A stretch of DNA of 64,000 nucleotides, taken from the NCBI RefSeq assembly GCF_002943565.1, contig NZ_PJCH01000001.1:248001-312000 (forward strand), read 5' to 3'. Numbering within the stretch: position 1 is the first letter of the stretch; each line of letters begins with the position of its first letter. Position numbers and translations under genes: made by a program. Positions 8,254 to 18,520 of the stretch are shown piece after piece. The notes below the pieces were generated by a model that was given only the letters and a program-made list of their open reading frames with translations, ran no database searches and was not told the DNA's origin. This DNA comes from Hyphococcus luteus (GTDB taxonomy: Bacteria > Pseudomonadota > Alphaproteobacteria > Caulobacterales > Parvularculaceae).

Positions 8254-8320
8254 ATCTGCGGTTCGGACCACACGCCTCCTCTTCCATATGGGACGGCTTA
8301 GAAAAAATTAGGGTGAAACC

Positions 8321-9736
8321 ATCGTCACGACACTGTCCCTCCATCCGGACCGGCTTTTTCCGACCGATGAAACGGAACGCACTATTGCGCGCCGGCTCTT
8401 CAGCCATGTGGAGGATTTGCCGATCGTCAGCCCGCACGGCCACACGGACCCGGCCTGGTTTTCACAAAACGACGCCTTTTCCGACCCGGCCTCGCTCCTG
8501 ATCGCGCCCGATCATTACCTCTTCCGGATGCTTTATTCTCAGGGCGTGCCGCTCGAAGCGCTCGGGGTTCCGGCGCGCGACGGAACGCCGGTTGAAACCG
8601 ACCCGCGGAAAATCTGGCGGACCTTCGCGGAGCATTATTATCTTTTCCGCGGCGCGCCGGCGCGCATGTGGATGGACTGGGTTCTCGCCGCCGTGTTCGA
8701 CGTTACGGAACAGCTGAACGCCGACAGCGCCGACCGGATTTTCGAGCGCATCAGCGCATGTCTTTGCGAAGACGCCTTCCGCCCGCGCGCGCTCTTCGAT
8801 CGGTTCAACATCGAATTGCTGGCGACCACCGAAGGCCCGCTCGACGAGCTCGAGCATCACAAGGCGATCCGCGAGAGCGGCTGGCAGGGCCGCGTCATCA
8901 CCGCCTACCGCCCCGACCCGGTGATCGATCCGGACTTCGAGGGCTTTGCGGAGAATATCGCCCGGCTTGGCGAGATCACCGGCGAAGACACGCAGAGCTG
9001 GCTCGGCTATCTCGCCGCCCACCGCAAGCGCCGGGCGTTTTTCAAGTCCATGGGCGCGACCTCCACCGATCACGGCCATCCCACCGCGCGCACCGAAAAT
9101 CTAAGCCAGGCCGAAGCCTCCGCGCTCTATAAGAAAGTCCTTGGCGGCGACGTTGAGGCCGATGACGCGGAGCGCTTTCGCGCGCATATGCTGACGGAAA
9201 TGGCGCGCATGTCGCTTGATGACGGGCTCGTCATGCAGATCCATCCGGGCTCTTTCCGCAATCACAGCGCGGCGCTGTACGCGCGCTTCGGGCGCGACAA
9301 GGGCGCCGACATCCCCATGCGCACCGATTATGTCCATGCGCTGAAACCGCTGCTCGACGAAGTCGGCTGCGAACCGGATTTCACCCTCATTCTCTTCACG
9401 CTGGATGAAACGGCCTATTCGCGCGAACTGGCGCCGCTCGCCGGGGTTTATCCGGCGCTGCGGCTCGGCCCGCCCTGGTGGTTCCATGACAGCCCCGAAG
9501 GCATGCGGCGTTTCCGCGAACAGGCGATGGAGACCGCAGGCTTTTACAACACGGTCGGTTTCAATGACGACACGCGCGCCTTTCTCTCGATCCCGGCGCG
9601 CCATGACGTCGCGCGCCGCATGGACTGCGTCTGTCTCTCCCGGCTCGTCGCCGATCATCGCCTGCCCGAAGACGAAGCAGCGGAGATCGCGGTCGATCTC
9701 GCCTATAATCTCGCCAAGAAGGCCTATAAGCTTTGA
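8321..9736 (+). CDS. uxaC: uronate isomerase (D-glucuronate/D-galacturonate isomerase)
   Basis: Amidohydrolase-fold isomerase that converts D-glucuronate to D-fructuronate. The metal site begins with [46 protein letters not shown] and [21 protein letters not shown] are family hallmarks. The first usual start codon is GTG 8408, but the frame is open back to 8312 and encodes [19 protein letters not shown], which matches the conserved family N-terminus. No ATG, GTG or TTG occurs in that extension. An ATC at 8321, 7 bases after AGGG, is where a start would be expected. It is the first gene of uxaC-uxuB-esterase and overlaps uxuB by 4 bases. It acts on glucuronate freed from glucuronoxylan. Confidence 0.92.
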   Translation: MVTTLSLHPDRLFPTDETERTIARRLFSHVEDLPIVSPHGHTDPAWFSQNDAFSDPASLLIAPDHYLFRMLYSQGVPLEALGVPARDGTPVETDPRKIWRTFAEHYYLFRGAPARMWMDWVLAAVFDVTEQLNADSADRIFERISACLCEDAFRPRALFDRFNIELLATTEGPLDELEHHKAIRESGWQGRVITAYRPDPVIDPDFEGFAENIARLGEITGEDTQSWLGYLAAHRKRRAFFKSMGATSTDHGHPTARTENLSQAEASALYKKVLGGDVEADDAERFRAHMLTEMARMSLDDGLVMQIHPGSFRNHSAALYARFGRDKGADIPMRTDYVHALKPLLDEVGCEPDFTLILFTLDETAYSRELAPLAGVYPALRLGPPWWFHDSPEGMRRFREQAMETAGFYNTVGFNDDTRAFLSIPARHDVARRMDCVCLSRLVADHRLPEDEAAEIAVDLAYNLAKKAYKL

Positions 9737-11238
9737 CGGCGCCTTGCGAAAACGCGCCGCGCCTCTCAGAGGCGACGCCGGCGGCGCTGTCCGGCGACGT
9801 GACGCGCCCGGCCTTTGATCGCGCCGCCGCCGCCATCGGCCAGGTTCATCTCGGCGCCGGGGCTTTTTTCAAAGCGCATCTTGCGCCTTACACGCAAACT
9901 GCAATCGAAGAAGCCGGCGGGGACTGGGCCGTCTGCGGCGCGAGCTTGCGCAGCCCTGACGCGCGCGACGCGCTTGAGCCGCAGGACAATCTCTTCACCG
10001 TCACAGAAAAAGACGGCGACAGCGCGCAAACCTCGCTCATGACGATTCTCAAAGACATGCATGTCGCCCCGGAAAACCCGGCGGCGCTTATCGGCGCCAT
10101 CGCCGATCCCGCCATCAAAATCGTCACGGCGACGATCACGGAGAAAGGCTATTGCCTCAATCCTGCTTCCTCCGGCCTAGATTTCGATCATCCGGACGTG
10201 AAGCACGATCTCGAAAATCCCGCTGCGCCGAAAACAGCCATCGGACTGCTCGCAGCGGCGATCCACAAACGCGTTGCCGCACGCGCGCCACTCACGGTTT
10301 TGAGCTGTGACAACCTTCCCGGCAATGGCGCGCTTTTCAAAAACGCCGTCCGGGATTTCATCATGGAAGCCGATCCCGGCGCGACGGCGGCGCTGGACGA
10401 GTTTGTGCGTTTCCCTTCCTCCATGGTGGACCGGATCACGCCGGCGACGACCGATGAAGACCGCCGCGAGGTTATGACCAGAACCGGCCTCTTCGACGCG
10501 GCCGCGGTCGTCACCGAACCCTTCACCCAATGGGTGATCGAGGATGATTTCGTTGCGGAGCGGCCGCAATGGGAAGCCGGCGGCGCGCTCCTTGCCGCCG
10601 ATGTCGCGCCTTATGAAACGGCGAAGCTGCGCCTGTTGAACGGCGCGCATTCGGCCATCGCTTATCTCGGCTATCTCATGGGTTGCGAGACTGTTTCCGA
10701 CGCCATGGCGCGGCCGGACGTCGCCGCCTTCGTCCGCGCGTTGCAGGAAGACGAGATCGCGCCGACCGTCCCGGCGCCCGCCAATATGCCGCTCGGCCCT
10801 TATATTGAGGATCTCGCTCAGCGCTTTCGCAATCCGGCCCTCAAACACCGGACATGGCAGATCGCCATGGACGGCTCGCAGAAGCTGCCGCAGCGCTGGG
10901 TGAAAACCATTCGCGCGCAACTTGAAAACAGCGGGCCGCTTAACCGGCTTTCACTCGCCGTCGCCGCCTGGACGCAATATGTCACTGGCGTCGATGAAAG
11001 GGGGACGCCCATCGATGTGCGCGACCCCATGGCGACGCGGCTGAAACGCATCGGCGCCGAAGCGGGCGGCGATCCAGCAGAACAGGCGCGCGCATTTTTG
11101 AGCATCCGTGAAATTTTCGGAACGGACCTTATCCAGTCGGCGCGCTTCACGCAGACGCTTGAAAACGCCATCGCGCTCCTGCGCGGTGAAGGCGCGGAAG
11201 CCGCGGTAAAAAAAGTCAACAGGGAGAACGCCGGATGA
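9733..11238 (+). CDS. uxuB: D-mannonate oxidoreductase / fructuronate reductase (mannitol dehydrogenase family)
   Basis: NAD-dependent reductase that converts D-fructuronate to D-mannonate, the step after UxaC. 501 residues, usual for the polyol-specific long-chain dehydrogenases. The family catalytic pattern K-x5-N-x2-H is present as KLRLLNGAHS, preceded by the substrate-side WVIEDDFVAERPQWE. IGQVHLGAGAFFKAH is the N-terminal nucleotide-binding segment. It starts at TTG 9733 inside the uxaC stop (TTGA overlap) and ends in an ATGA overlap with the esterase gene, so translation is probably coupled. Mannonate would be dehydrated by ManD, encoded at 26775. Confidence 0.9.
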   Translation: MTAPCENAPRLSEATPAALSGDVTRPAFDRAAAAIGQVHLGAGAFFKAHLAPYTQTAIEEAGGDWAVCGASLRSPDARDALEPQDNLFTVTEKDGDSAQTSLMTILKDMHVAPENPAALIGAIADPAIKIVTATITEKGYCLNPASSGLDFDHPDVKHDLENPAAPKTAIGLLAAAIHKRVAARAPLTVLSCDNLPGNGALFKNAVRDFIMEADPGATAALDEFVRFPSSMVDRITPATTDEDRREVMTRTGLFDAAAVVTEPFTQWVIEDDFVAERPQWEAGGALLAADVAPYETAKLRLLNGAHSAIAYLGYLMGCETVSDAMARPDVAAFVRALQEDEIAPTVPAPANMPLGPYIEDLAQRFRNPALKHRTWQIAMDGSQKLPQRWVKTIRAQLENSGPLNRLSLAVAAWTQYVTGVDERGTPIDVRDPMATRLKRIGAEAGGDPAEQARAFLSIREIFGTDLIQSARFTQTLENAIALLRGEGAEAAVKKVNRENAG

Positions 11239-13175
11239 CGCATTTCACGAGACTGTTTGCAGGCTTTACGGCGCTCTTCCCGCTCTGCGCCGGCGCCGCC
11301 GCCGAACCGCTTCTCAATCCCGTTTTTTCCGATCACATGGTGCTCCAGCGAAACGCGCCTGTCGCCGTCTGGGGAGAAGCGGAACCGGGCGCGCGCATCT
11401 CCGTGAAACTGGGCCGGCGCACAAAAACCGCGAAAGCGGATGAAGACGGCGCCTGGCGCGCGGACTTTCCTTCCCTGAAAGCCGGCGGACCTTACGCGCT
11501 CGCCGCGACCGCGCCGGATGGAACGAAAGAGACTGTTTCAGACATTCTCATCGGCGATGTCTTCCTGTGCGCCGGCCAGTCGAATATGGAATTCCCCGTC
11601 ACGCGCGCGCTCAATCCGCATCGCGAAATTCCGGCCGCAGCGAATGAGAATATCCGGCTTTTGCACATCGACCATGCAAGCGCCGCCGGCCCGCAGCAGG
11701 CCTTTTCGCCGGCGCCTCAATGGGCGACCGCGTCACCCGAAAGCGTCAAGGATTTCTCGGCGCTCTGCTTTTTCTTCGCCAGGGACATGCTCGCCGATGC
11801 AAACGCGCCTATCGGCCTTATCGATTCCTCCTGGGGCGGCTCGCGCATCGAGGCCTGGACAAGCGCCGATGCGCTCGGCGCCCTTCCTGAGTTCCAGACA
11901 TCTCTGGACTTGCTCGCGACCTATCGCAGCGACCCGAAAAAAGCAGGCGAGCGCTATGCGGCGCATTGGATCGACTGGTGGAAGACACGGGCGAACGCGC
12001 CGCGTCTTCCCTGGGCGGACGGCGCGCAGCCGGAAACCTGGAAACAGGCGCCGGCGGACAAAACAGACTGGAAGAGCTGGGACGACCCGGCGCTTTCCGG
12101 CCATGACGGCATGGTCTGGTACCGGACGACCTTCACTTTAAGCGAAGCGCAAGCCGCGCAGGATGCGGCGCTGGCGCTGGGCGGCATAGATGAAGTCGAC
12201 ATGACCTGGATCAACGGCGATTTTATCGGCGGCATGTTCGGCTGGGGCAATGCGCGCCGTTACGACATTCCGGCGAGCGCGCTCAAGGCCGGACAAAACG
12301 AACTCCTCGTCAATGTCTACAGCTCCTGGGATGCGGGCGGCATGTACGGCCCCGATGACGCGATGGCGCTTTCCTTTCCCGACGGGTCGTCCGTGCCGCT
12401 GAGCGGCGGCTGGCGTTATCAAAAAGTTCCGGCGGAAATGGGCGCGCCGCCCATGGCGCCATGGCAGTCGATCAACGGGCTCACCGGCCTTTACAACGCC
12501 ATGATCGCGCCGCTCGGGCGTTTAAAGCTGAAAGCCGCGATGTGGTATCAGGGCGAGTCCAATGCGAACGACGCCGAAGCCTATGAAGGCTTGCTGCGCG
12601 CGATGATCGCGGACTGGCGCGGACGTTTTGGCGAAGAGCTTCCTTTCATGATCGTGCAGCTTCCCGTTTTCGGCGCGCTGCCGGCTCAGCCCATGGAGTC
12701 CGGCTGGGCGCGGATCCGCGATGCGCAACGCCGCGTCGCCGCAAGCGATCCGTTGACGGGGCTCATTGTCGCGCTCGACGCCGGCATTGCGGGCGAATTG
12801 CACCCGCCCGACAAACAGCTTGTGGCCAGGCGCGCGGCGACGCTCGCCCGCGGTCTTGTCTATGGCGAAAAGCAAGCCGGCGCACCCGCCCCGCTGCGCG
12901 CCTATGAAGAGGACAGCACAGTCGTCGTTGAATTTGAAGGACTGACGGGCGAGGAAAAAACCGTCAGCGCCGACCGGCCGATTGCATTTGAGCTATGCGG
13001 CGAAGACGCCTGTCATTTCGTCCCCGCGACCATCGACGGCGATCGCGTGCGCTTGGCCGCGCCCACAGACCTTGCGCCGACCCATGTGCGCTATTGCTGG
13101 GGCGATGCGCCGGTCTGCAACTGGCACGATGAACGGGACACGCCCATCACGCCGTTCGAACTCGCAATCGACTAG
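11235..13175 (+). CDS. secreted sialate O-acetylesterase-like (SGNH) carbohydrate esterase
   Basis: 646-residue exported esterase; the signal peptide runs to about residue 22 (LCAGAAAEP). A beta-sandwich N-terminus (LLNPVFSDHMVLQRNAPVAV) precedes the SGNH core: block I has CAGQSNMEF with the nucleophile serine, and the late block GELHPPDK supplies the catalytic Asp/His pair. A jelly-roll insertion (about residues 275-400) splits the catalytic domain, as in this family. WYQGESNANDAEAY is also conserved. In a xylan locus it probably removes acetyl groups from acetyl-glucuronoxylan rather than from sialic acid; that is inference. It starts by ATGA overlap with uxuB and its end overlaps the convergent GH3 gene by 4 bp. 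Confidence 0.85.
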   Translation: MTHFTRLFAGFTALFPLCAGAAAEPLLNPVFSDHMVLQRNAPVAVWGEAEPGARISVKLGRRTKTAKADEDGAWRADFPSLKAGGPYALAATAPDGTKETVSDILIGDVFLCAGQSNMEFPVTRALNPHREIPAAANENIRLLHIDHASAAGPQQAFSPAPQWATASPESVKDFSALCFFFARDMLADANAPIGLIDSSWGGSRIEAWTSADALGALPEFQTSLDLLATYRSDPKKAGERYAAHWIDWWKTRANAPRLPWADGAQPETWKQAPADKTDWKSWDDPALSGHDGMVWYRTTFTLSEAQAAQDAALALGGIDEVDMTWINGDFIGGMFGWGNARRYDIPASALKAGQNELLVNVYSSWDAGGMYGPDDAMALSFPDGSSVPLSGGWRYQKVPAEMGAPPMAPWQSINGLTGLYNAMIAPLGRLKLKAAMWYQGESNANDAEAYEGLLRAMIADWRGRFGEELPFMIVQLPVFGALPAQPMESGWARIRDAQRRVAASDPLTGLIVALDAGIAGELHPPDKQLVARRAATLARGLVYGEKQAGAPAPLRAYEEDSTVVVEFEGLTGEEKTVSADRPIAFELCGEDACHFVPATIDGDRVRLAAPTDLAPTHVRYCWGDAPVCNWHDERDTPITPFELAID

Positions 13176-15718
13176 TTCGCCTCCACAAGGCCGCAATCCT
13201 TGACGCCGTTGGCGTCCTGCACAAGATGCACGTCTGCAATCGCGATGCGCGCGGCGCCATGCGTTTCAATTGCAAAGGGCGCCGACAAGCGGGACATATC
13301 CGCGCCCGCATCGGCGAAACAGGCGAGCGTCACCCGCATGCGCCGCCAGCCGGCGCCCTCGCCTTCGCGCAGGACATCGCCAAGATCGATCATGCCGGCG
13401 CAGCCTTCGCCGCATAAGACGCCGATATCCATCGCCCCTTCGCCGAACATCTCAGCTCTGAAAGCGAAGGAGAGCTCAAGCTGGCCGACCGTCTCGCGCG
13501 AAAGATCGATCGCCTCGCCGCTCGCCAGCGCCGCGGCGCCGCCGCTTTCGGGAAAGCTCAGTTCAATGGCGTCTTCCTGCGCCTGATGATCGACCCTGCG
13601 CACCGAAACCGCGCCGCCGTCTTCGGACAGAGAAGAAACATCAGCGCCGGTCATCAGTTTGATCGACGGCGCAAATTCGCCGCCCGCAAAATAAACGCCC
13701 GGCGTTCCCTTATCGCTTTCGTCGAGCCCTGAGTCTTCGGAAAGCGCGGGCAAGCTCCCGTCATCCTCATAAGTGAGGCCGTAGCCCAGCGCAAAAAGCG
13801 GATCGTAGCCCTCATCGCCCTTGTTAAGCGGCGTTTGCGCCGCATTTTTCGGCCAGGAATAAGACAGCCTGCCAGTGAAATCATAATTCACCGCGCCGTC
13901 GCTATCGCGGAACAAAACATCGGCGACGCCGCCGCCTGCCGTTCCCGGCAGCCAGGCCGCAACAAACGCATCCGACGCATTCAGTTCCGGATTCACCCAT
14001 AAAGGCCGGCCCGAGAGAAAAACGGAAATAACCGGCACGCCGTCCGCTTTCAACTTGCGCATTATGGCGAGCGCTTCGCCGGACGGGTCGTTAAAAGCGA
14101 CATTATCGAGATCGCCCTGAAACTCCGCGTAAGAATCCTCGCCGAAAACGACAATGGCGACATCGGGTTTTTCATCATAGGCGCCGTTTTCGCTCAGCGC
14201 GATTTGACCGCCGCCGCTTTCGACTGCCGCCTTGAGGCCGTCGAAAACCGACTCGCCATTGGGAAAGAGCGCCTTGTCGAGCCCGCCGCCCTGCCAGGTC
14301 AGCGTCCAGCCGCCGCTTTGTTTTGAAATATCGTCGGCGCCGTCGCCCGCCACCAGCACCTTGAGGTCGCGGCGCAAGGGCAGAACGCCCTCATTGTTTT
14401 TCAGGAGGACAAGCGACTTGCGCACCGCCTCGCGCGCCAGCGCCTTGTGCTCGGGCGCGCCGAGCACGGTTTCATCGCCGGAAAGCGGACGGCCCGACGG
14501 CCGGCCTTGCTCAAAAACGCCGAAGCGCAGTTTCGCCCGCAGGATGCGCCGCACGGCGTCGTCGAGGCGCGCCTCGGAGATTTCGCCGGCGCGCGCCTCG
14601 TTCAACGTGTTCTCGTAAAGGCCTTTCCAGCTGTCCGGCGCCATGAACATATCGAGGCCCGCATTCACCGCGGCCGGGCAGTCTTCATTCGTGCAGCCTT
14701 CGACTTTCGCATGGCCGTTCCAGTCGCCGACGACAAAACCGTCAAAGCCCATGCGGTCTTTCAAAACATCGGTCAGCAGGTAGCGATGAGCGTGCAGCGC
14801 CTCGCCCTTCCAGCTTGAAAAAGACGCCATGACGGAAAGCGCGCCGGCGCGGATCGCGGGGGGATAGCCGGCGCCGTGAATGCGCGCCAGATCGGCCTCG
14901 CTCGCCTGGGCGTCGCCCTGATCGCGCCCGCCCTCGGTGCCGCCATCGCCGAGATAATGCTTCGCCGTGGAGACGACCTTGTCCGGACCCATGAACGCTT
15001 CACTGTCAAGCTCGCCCTGAAGGCCTTCGACGATCACGCCCGCATAAGAGGCGACGATATCGGGATCTTCGCTGAAACCTTCATAAGTCCGTCCCCAGCG
15101 ATCATCCTGCGGCACGGCGACAGTGGGCGCGAAGGTCCAGTCATGCCCCGTCACGCGCAGTTCTTTCGCCGTCGCCTCCGCGATGCGCCGGACGAGGTCC
15201 GGGTCGCGCGCCGCGCCGAGCCCGATATTGTGCGGAAAAACCGTGCCGCCGATAACATTGTTATGGCCGTGCACCGCATCGATGCCGAGGAGGATCGGGA
15301 TCGCCGTTTCCACGCCTTCCGGATCGACAGAAGCGTCGTAAAACGCGTCCGCCATGGCGAGCCATTCATCCGCTGTTGCATAGGCTTTGCCTCCCGGCGC
15401 CGAATTGCCGCCGCTCAACACCGATCCGAGCCGGTATTGTCTGACCTCCTCCGGCGTGACCGAAGAACTGTCCGCCTGGATGATCTGCCCGACTTTCTGT
15501 TCAAGCGTCATGGAGGCGAGCAGCGCGTCGATGCGCGCCTCGGTCTCCGCGTTCGTCAAATCCGGGGTTTCGATTTCGGGCCAGAGCGTGACGTTATATT
15601 GGCTTTCGCCCGCTTGGGCGCCGGAGGTTTTCCCGTCCGCCGCTTCATCCCGCCTGTCGGCGCATGCGGATATCAAAAACAGCGCCACAGCAGCCGCGCA
15701 AAAGCATGCGCGACGCAT
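13172..15718 (-). CDS. GH3 beta-glycosidase lipoprotein (beta-glucosidase/xylosidase, ExoP type)
   Basis: 848-residue exo-acting glycoside hydrolase of family 3. The start at 15718 has GGAAGG about 6 bases upstream and gives an ideal lipoprotein signal (MRRACFC...LISAC), so it is probably membrane-anchored. The (beta/alpha)8 domain contains GIDAVHGHNNV and the nucleophile region GFVVGDWNGHAKVEGC (Asp of GDW). The second domain follows (KSLVLLKNNEGVLPL). About 170 C-terminal residues form the extra galactose-binding-like domain of ExoP-type enzymes. Likely substrates are xylo- or gluco-oligosaccharides. It is 21 bp behind the aldose epimerase gene and probably in its operon, under the operator at 16758. 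Confidence 0.88.
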   Translation of the reverse strand: MRRACFCAAAVALFLISACADRRDEAADGKTSGAQAGESQYNVTLWPEIETPDLTNAETEARIDALLASMTLEQKVGQIIQADSSSVTPEEVRQYRLGSVLSGGNSAPGGKAYATADEWLAMADAFYDASVDPEGVETAIPILLGIDAVHGHNNVIGGTVFPHNIGLGAARDPDLVRRIAEATAKELRVTGHDWTFAPTVAVPQDDRWGRTYEGFSEDPDIVASYAGVIVEGLQGELDSEAFMGPDKVVSTAKHYLGDGGTEGGRDQGDAQASEADLARIHGAGYPPAIRAGALSVMASFSSWKGEALHAHRYLLTDVLKDRMGFDGFVVGDWNGHAKVEGCTNEDCPAAVNAGLDMFMAPDSWKGLYENTLNEARAGEISEARLDDAVRRILRAKLRFGVFEQGRPSGRPLSGDETVLGAPEHKALAREAVRKSLVLLKNNEGVLPLRRDLKVLVAGDGADDISKQSGGWTLTWQGGGLDKALFPNGESVFDGLKAAVESGGGQIALSENGAYDEKPDVAIVVFGEDSYAEFQGDLDNVAFNDPSGEALAIMRKLKADGVPVISVFLSGRPLWVNPELNASDAFVAAWLPGTAGGGVADVLFRDSDGAVNYDFTGRLSYSWPKNAAQTPLNKGDEGYDPLFALGYGLTYEDDGSLPALSEDSGLDESDKGTPGVYFAGGEFAPSIKLMTGADVSSLSEDGGAVSVRRVDHQAQEDAIELSFPESGGAAALASGEAIDLSRETVGQLELSFAFRAEMFGEGAMDIGVLCGEGCAGMIDLGDVLREGEGAGWRRMRVTLACFADAGADMSRLSAPFAIETHGAARIAIADVHLVQDANGVKDCGLVEAN

Positions 15719-15739
15719 TTCACCCCTTCCGATCATGAG

Positions 15740-16663
15740 CTATTCCTCCCATTTTATCTTTTCCGCCGTCTTGAAGACGCGCATTCTCATTTCCACCGGC
15801 CATTCTTCGCCGGGTTCCAGCACGCGAAGCCCCGTGTCTTCACGCCGGTTCGCCCAGTTCAGCGCATCATTCATCTGGCTCACCGGTTCGAAGCAGAAGC
15901 AGTCCTCTTCCTCCGAGACATAGACAACCACGAAGCCCATCGCCGGATCGGCGGTGATTTCCACGCCGAAAGGCCGGTCGCGCCATCCAATCTGCGCCTT
16001 GCCGCGCCAGCCGGTGAAACAATGATCGATGGAAACATCTTTCAGCGAACGGCCGCCGGAAAAATCGAATTCTCCGCCAAGGGCGCGCCATGTTTCCGGC
16101 AGGCCCGCCTCATCGGGCAGCCAGAGGCCTTCAGCAGCAAAGCGCAGACGCGCCGCTTGCGGATTTGAAAAATAAGGATGAAAGCCGAGACCGGCCGGCA
16201 TCGCCTCGCCGGACGTGTTGCGCAACATCAGCCGGATGGAAAGCGCATCATTTTCAATGACTATTTTCTGCGCCAGCGAGAACGACCACGGCCACGCCTT
16301 TCCGGCATGGTGGACATAGTCCAGCATTGCGGCGTTTTCCGATTGCGACGAGAGCGACCACTCTCCTCTCCATGCCGTTCCGTGCAAGGGGTGAGCGTGG
16401 CCCGGCGCATTCGGTTCGATACGGACGGTTTTTCCGTCAAATTCAAAACGTCCGTCTCTTATGCGGTTGGAATAAGGCGCAAGCGGAAAACAGCTGAAGC
16501 TGAAAGGGTCCTGCCGCCAATTGCTCTGCAATTTCGTACGGCGCAAAATTTCGCTTTGCTCATAGGCGCACCAGACGATGGCGCCCGACGACGGCGCGAG
16601 CCCCAGGGACCAGCCGTCGGCCGCAAGCTCAAAAACTTCGAGGATGCCGGTCGCGGAACTCAA
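15740..16663 (-). CDS. aldose 1-epimerase family protein
   Basis: 307-residue GalM-type mutarotase that interconverts alpha and beta anomers of released sugars. Family features are FSCFPLAPYSNRIRDGRFEF (substrate arginine), HPLHGTAW (first catalytic histidine), AGLGFHPYFSN (second histidine) and a late EPVSQMNDALN glutamate region. TTG is the best start, with GGAG about 9 bases upstream. No signal peptide, so cytoplasmic. It leads an operon with the GH3 gene, consistent with a role in xylose or glucose entry to catabolism. Confidence 0.85.
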   Translation of the reverse strand: MSSATGILEVFELAADGWSLGLAPSSGAIVWCAYEQSEILRRTKLQSNWRQDPFSFSCFPLAPYSNRIRDGRFEFDGKTVRIEPNAPGHAHPLHGTAWRGEWSLSSQSENAAMLDYVHHAGKAWPWSFSLAQKIVIENDALSIRLMLRNTSGEAMPAGLGFHPYFSNPQAARLRFAAEGLWLPDEAGLPETWRALGGEFDFSGGRSLKDVSIDHCFTGWRGKAQIGWRDRPFGVEITADPAMGFVVVYVSEEEDCFCFEPVSQMNDALNWANRREDTGLRVLEPGEEWPVEMRMRVFKTAEKIKWEE

Positions 16664-17043
16664 ACGGAGACGGCTCCATAGCGGGCGCGCGAACGGGGGG
16701 CATGAAAGCCGCCGCCGGAGGATTTGAAGTGTCGCGCCATGAAGTCCCCTCTGATTTATGTTTACGGTAACATGATGCGGACGCGGCGCAACGCCTTTGC
16801 CGGCGCCCCATAGAAAGAAGCGCTTAAGATATTGATTATTATGACATTTCTATTTACCCGTCCAAGACTGCCAGGCAAACGCGCGGCCTGTTCCTTCCCG
16901 CCGGGAAAATGTACCGAATGGATCGCCGGCGCCGCCATGCTTGGCCGCGGCGGCGCTCGTTCTACCGGCCCTCGCGCTAGGGCGATCCGCCCCCGCGGCC
17001 GTCGCGCCCGGCGCCTCTCCCGGCGCTTTTCAAATGTCGGCGA
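16664..17043. other. divergent region between the epimerase-GH3 operon and the GH115 remnant
   Basis: No recognisable gene. It holds the LacI-type palindrome at 16758-16773. The reading frame entering the GH115 fragment is open from 16832 but encodes only arginine-rich, unrelated sequence, so the N-terminal half of that enzyme has been lost. Confidence 0.6.
16758..16773. promoter_or_regulatory. LacI-type operator upstream of galM-GH3
   Basis: ATGTTTACGGTAACAT: 5-bp arms ATGTT/AACAT around a central CG. It is 95 bp before the epimerase start and could also have served the GH115 gene on the other strand. Confidence 0.65.
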
Positions 17044-18517
17044 CTTGAAACCCATGGAGTTCCCAATGGATTTCTTCCTCGACTACGCCTGGAATCCCGG
17101 CGACTGGCCGCTGGAGCGTCTTCCCGATTATCCGCGCCAATGGGCGGCTGAGCAATTTGGCGAAAAGCACGCCAGCGAGATTGCGAACCTCCTTTCGACT
17201 TACACAAAATACAATGCGCGCCGGAAATCGGAGCTTCTCGACACGAAGACTTACAGCCTCGTCAATTATAATGAAGCCGAACGCATCGCCGCCGACTATA
17301 ATGCGCTGGCGCAAAAGGCGGACGCGCTGCATCAAAAACTGCCGGATCGATATGACGATGCTTACATGCAGCTCGTCTGGCGCCCGATCCAGGCGGGCGC
17401 CAATCTAAACGCTCTCTATCTCGCCGCCGCAAAAATCGTCTTTGTACTGAATAGGGTCGCTTGCGCGCCAATGACTGGGCGGACAAGACCGAAGCGCTTT
17501 TCGCGCGCGACGCCGAGCTGGCGCGCATCTTTCATGAAAACATCGCCGACGGGAAGTGGCGCCGCCAGATGGACCAGACCCATATCGGCTATGCCTATTG
17601 GCAACAGCCCGATCGGAACGCGATGCCCCGGCGGCGCGGGCGAGCGGGCCCAACGGCCCCCGGTTCGGCGTCGCCCTGGCCCGCCGGCGTCAGGTTTTGA
17701 CGCCAGACGGCGCCGCGCCTGAGACGTCGATTGTCATTAATCGGACAATCATCATTGACCGGAACAGTGCGCTGGCGCTTCCATCGGCGATGATTTTCAA
17801 CCGCGCCGATGCGGATTTTGAATTCCCGGTCGAGACGCCGCCCTGGCTCAGCGCGCACCCGAAAAGAGGAATTGTAACGCGAAAGCAGGGGATTAACCTC
17901 GCCGTCGACTGGGACAAGGCGCCCCTGAAACCGTTGAAGCGCTGGTGCTCACGCGCAACAGGCGGCCTTTTGCCGAAAATGACGCCTTTATCGAAGCTGA
18001 CGGATATGTTTCCTTTCTCGCTGAGAATTATACGCGCGCCCATAATAGCGCCGGCGTGGGGTGGAAACGGATTCCAAATCTCGGCCTCATATCTTCCAGC
18101 ATGAGCGCCTTCTCGCGAGCGGGCGGCGCCATTGCGCTCGGTCCCGAAATCCCCCATCTCGAATATGATTTTTACGCTTTCACCGAAGGTGACGTGACGG
18201 TTGAGGTCACGCTCGCCCCCACGCTCGATTTCAAAGATGAAGGCGGGCTCAAATACGCGCTTTCCATTGATGACGAGACGCCGGCGACCGTCTATGTAAA
18301 CGAAAATCTTTCTGAAGACGCGTGGAGCGCATCCGTCGCTAAGTACGCACAACGCCGCTCGAGCCGTCATGCGATCCCAAAACCTGGCGCCCATACGCTG
18401 AAACTCCGGCTTATCGATCCGGCGCTGGTTTTTGAAAAGATCACCATTCATTCCGGGGCAGCGCCCGAAAGCTATCTGGGGCCCCCGCAAAGTCTTCGCG
18501 CTTCCAATGTTCATTAG
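17044..18517 (+). pseudogene. decayed GH115 alpha-glucuronidase (C-terminal half, several frameshifts)
   Basis: Pieces of family GH115 appear in order in three frames. From 17066: DFFLDYAWNPGDWPLERL, AAEQFGEKHASEIANLLS and SLVNYNEAERIAADYNALA. Then a frame change near 17430-17455 to RANDWADKTEALFARDAELA and DQTHIGYAYWQQPDRNAM. Another change near 17625-17670 leads to TPPWLSAHPKRGIV and INLAVDWDKAPL. A third near 17935 leads to FIEADGYVSFLAENYTRAH, HLEYDFYAFTEGDVTVEVTL and a PESYLGPPQSL end. About 480 of some 950 residues remain, and the N-terminal catalytic half is missing. GH115 removes (4-O-methyl)glucuronate from xylan, matching the locus, so this is a recent loss rather than stray sequence. 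Confidence 0.85.
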
Positions 18518-18520
18518 ATC

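Noticed and set aside
7047-8273. 408-codon open frame on the minus strand
   Set aside because: It lies opposite the dioxygenase gene and PQQ remnant, is arginine-rich and shows no family features; a GC-driven shadow frame.
16832-17043. N-terminal region of the GH115-like frame as real coding sequence
   Set aside because: Arginine/proline-rich and without GH115 similarity; the recognisable protein begins near 17066.
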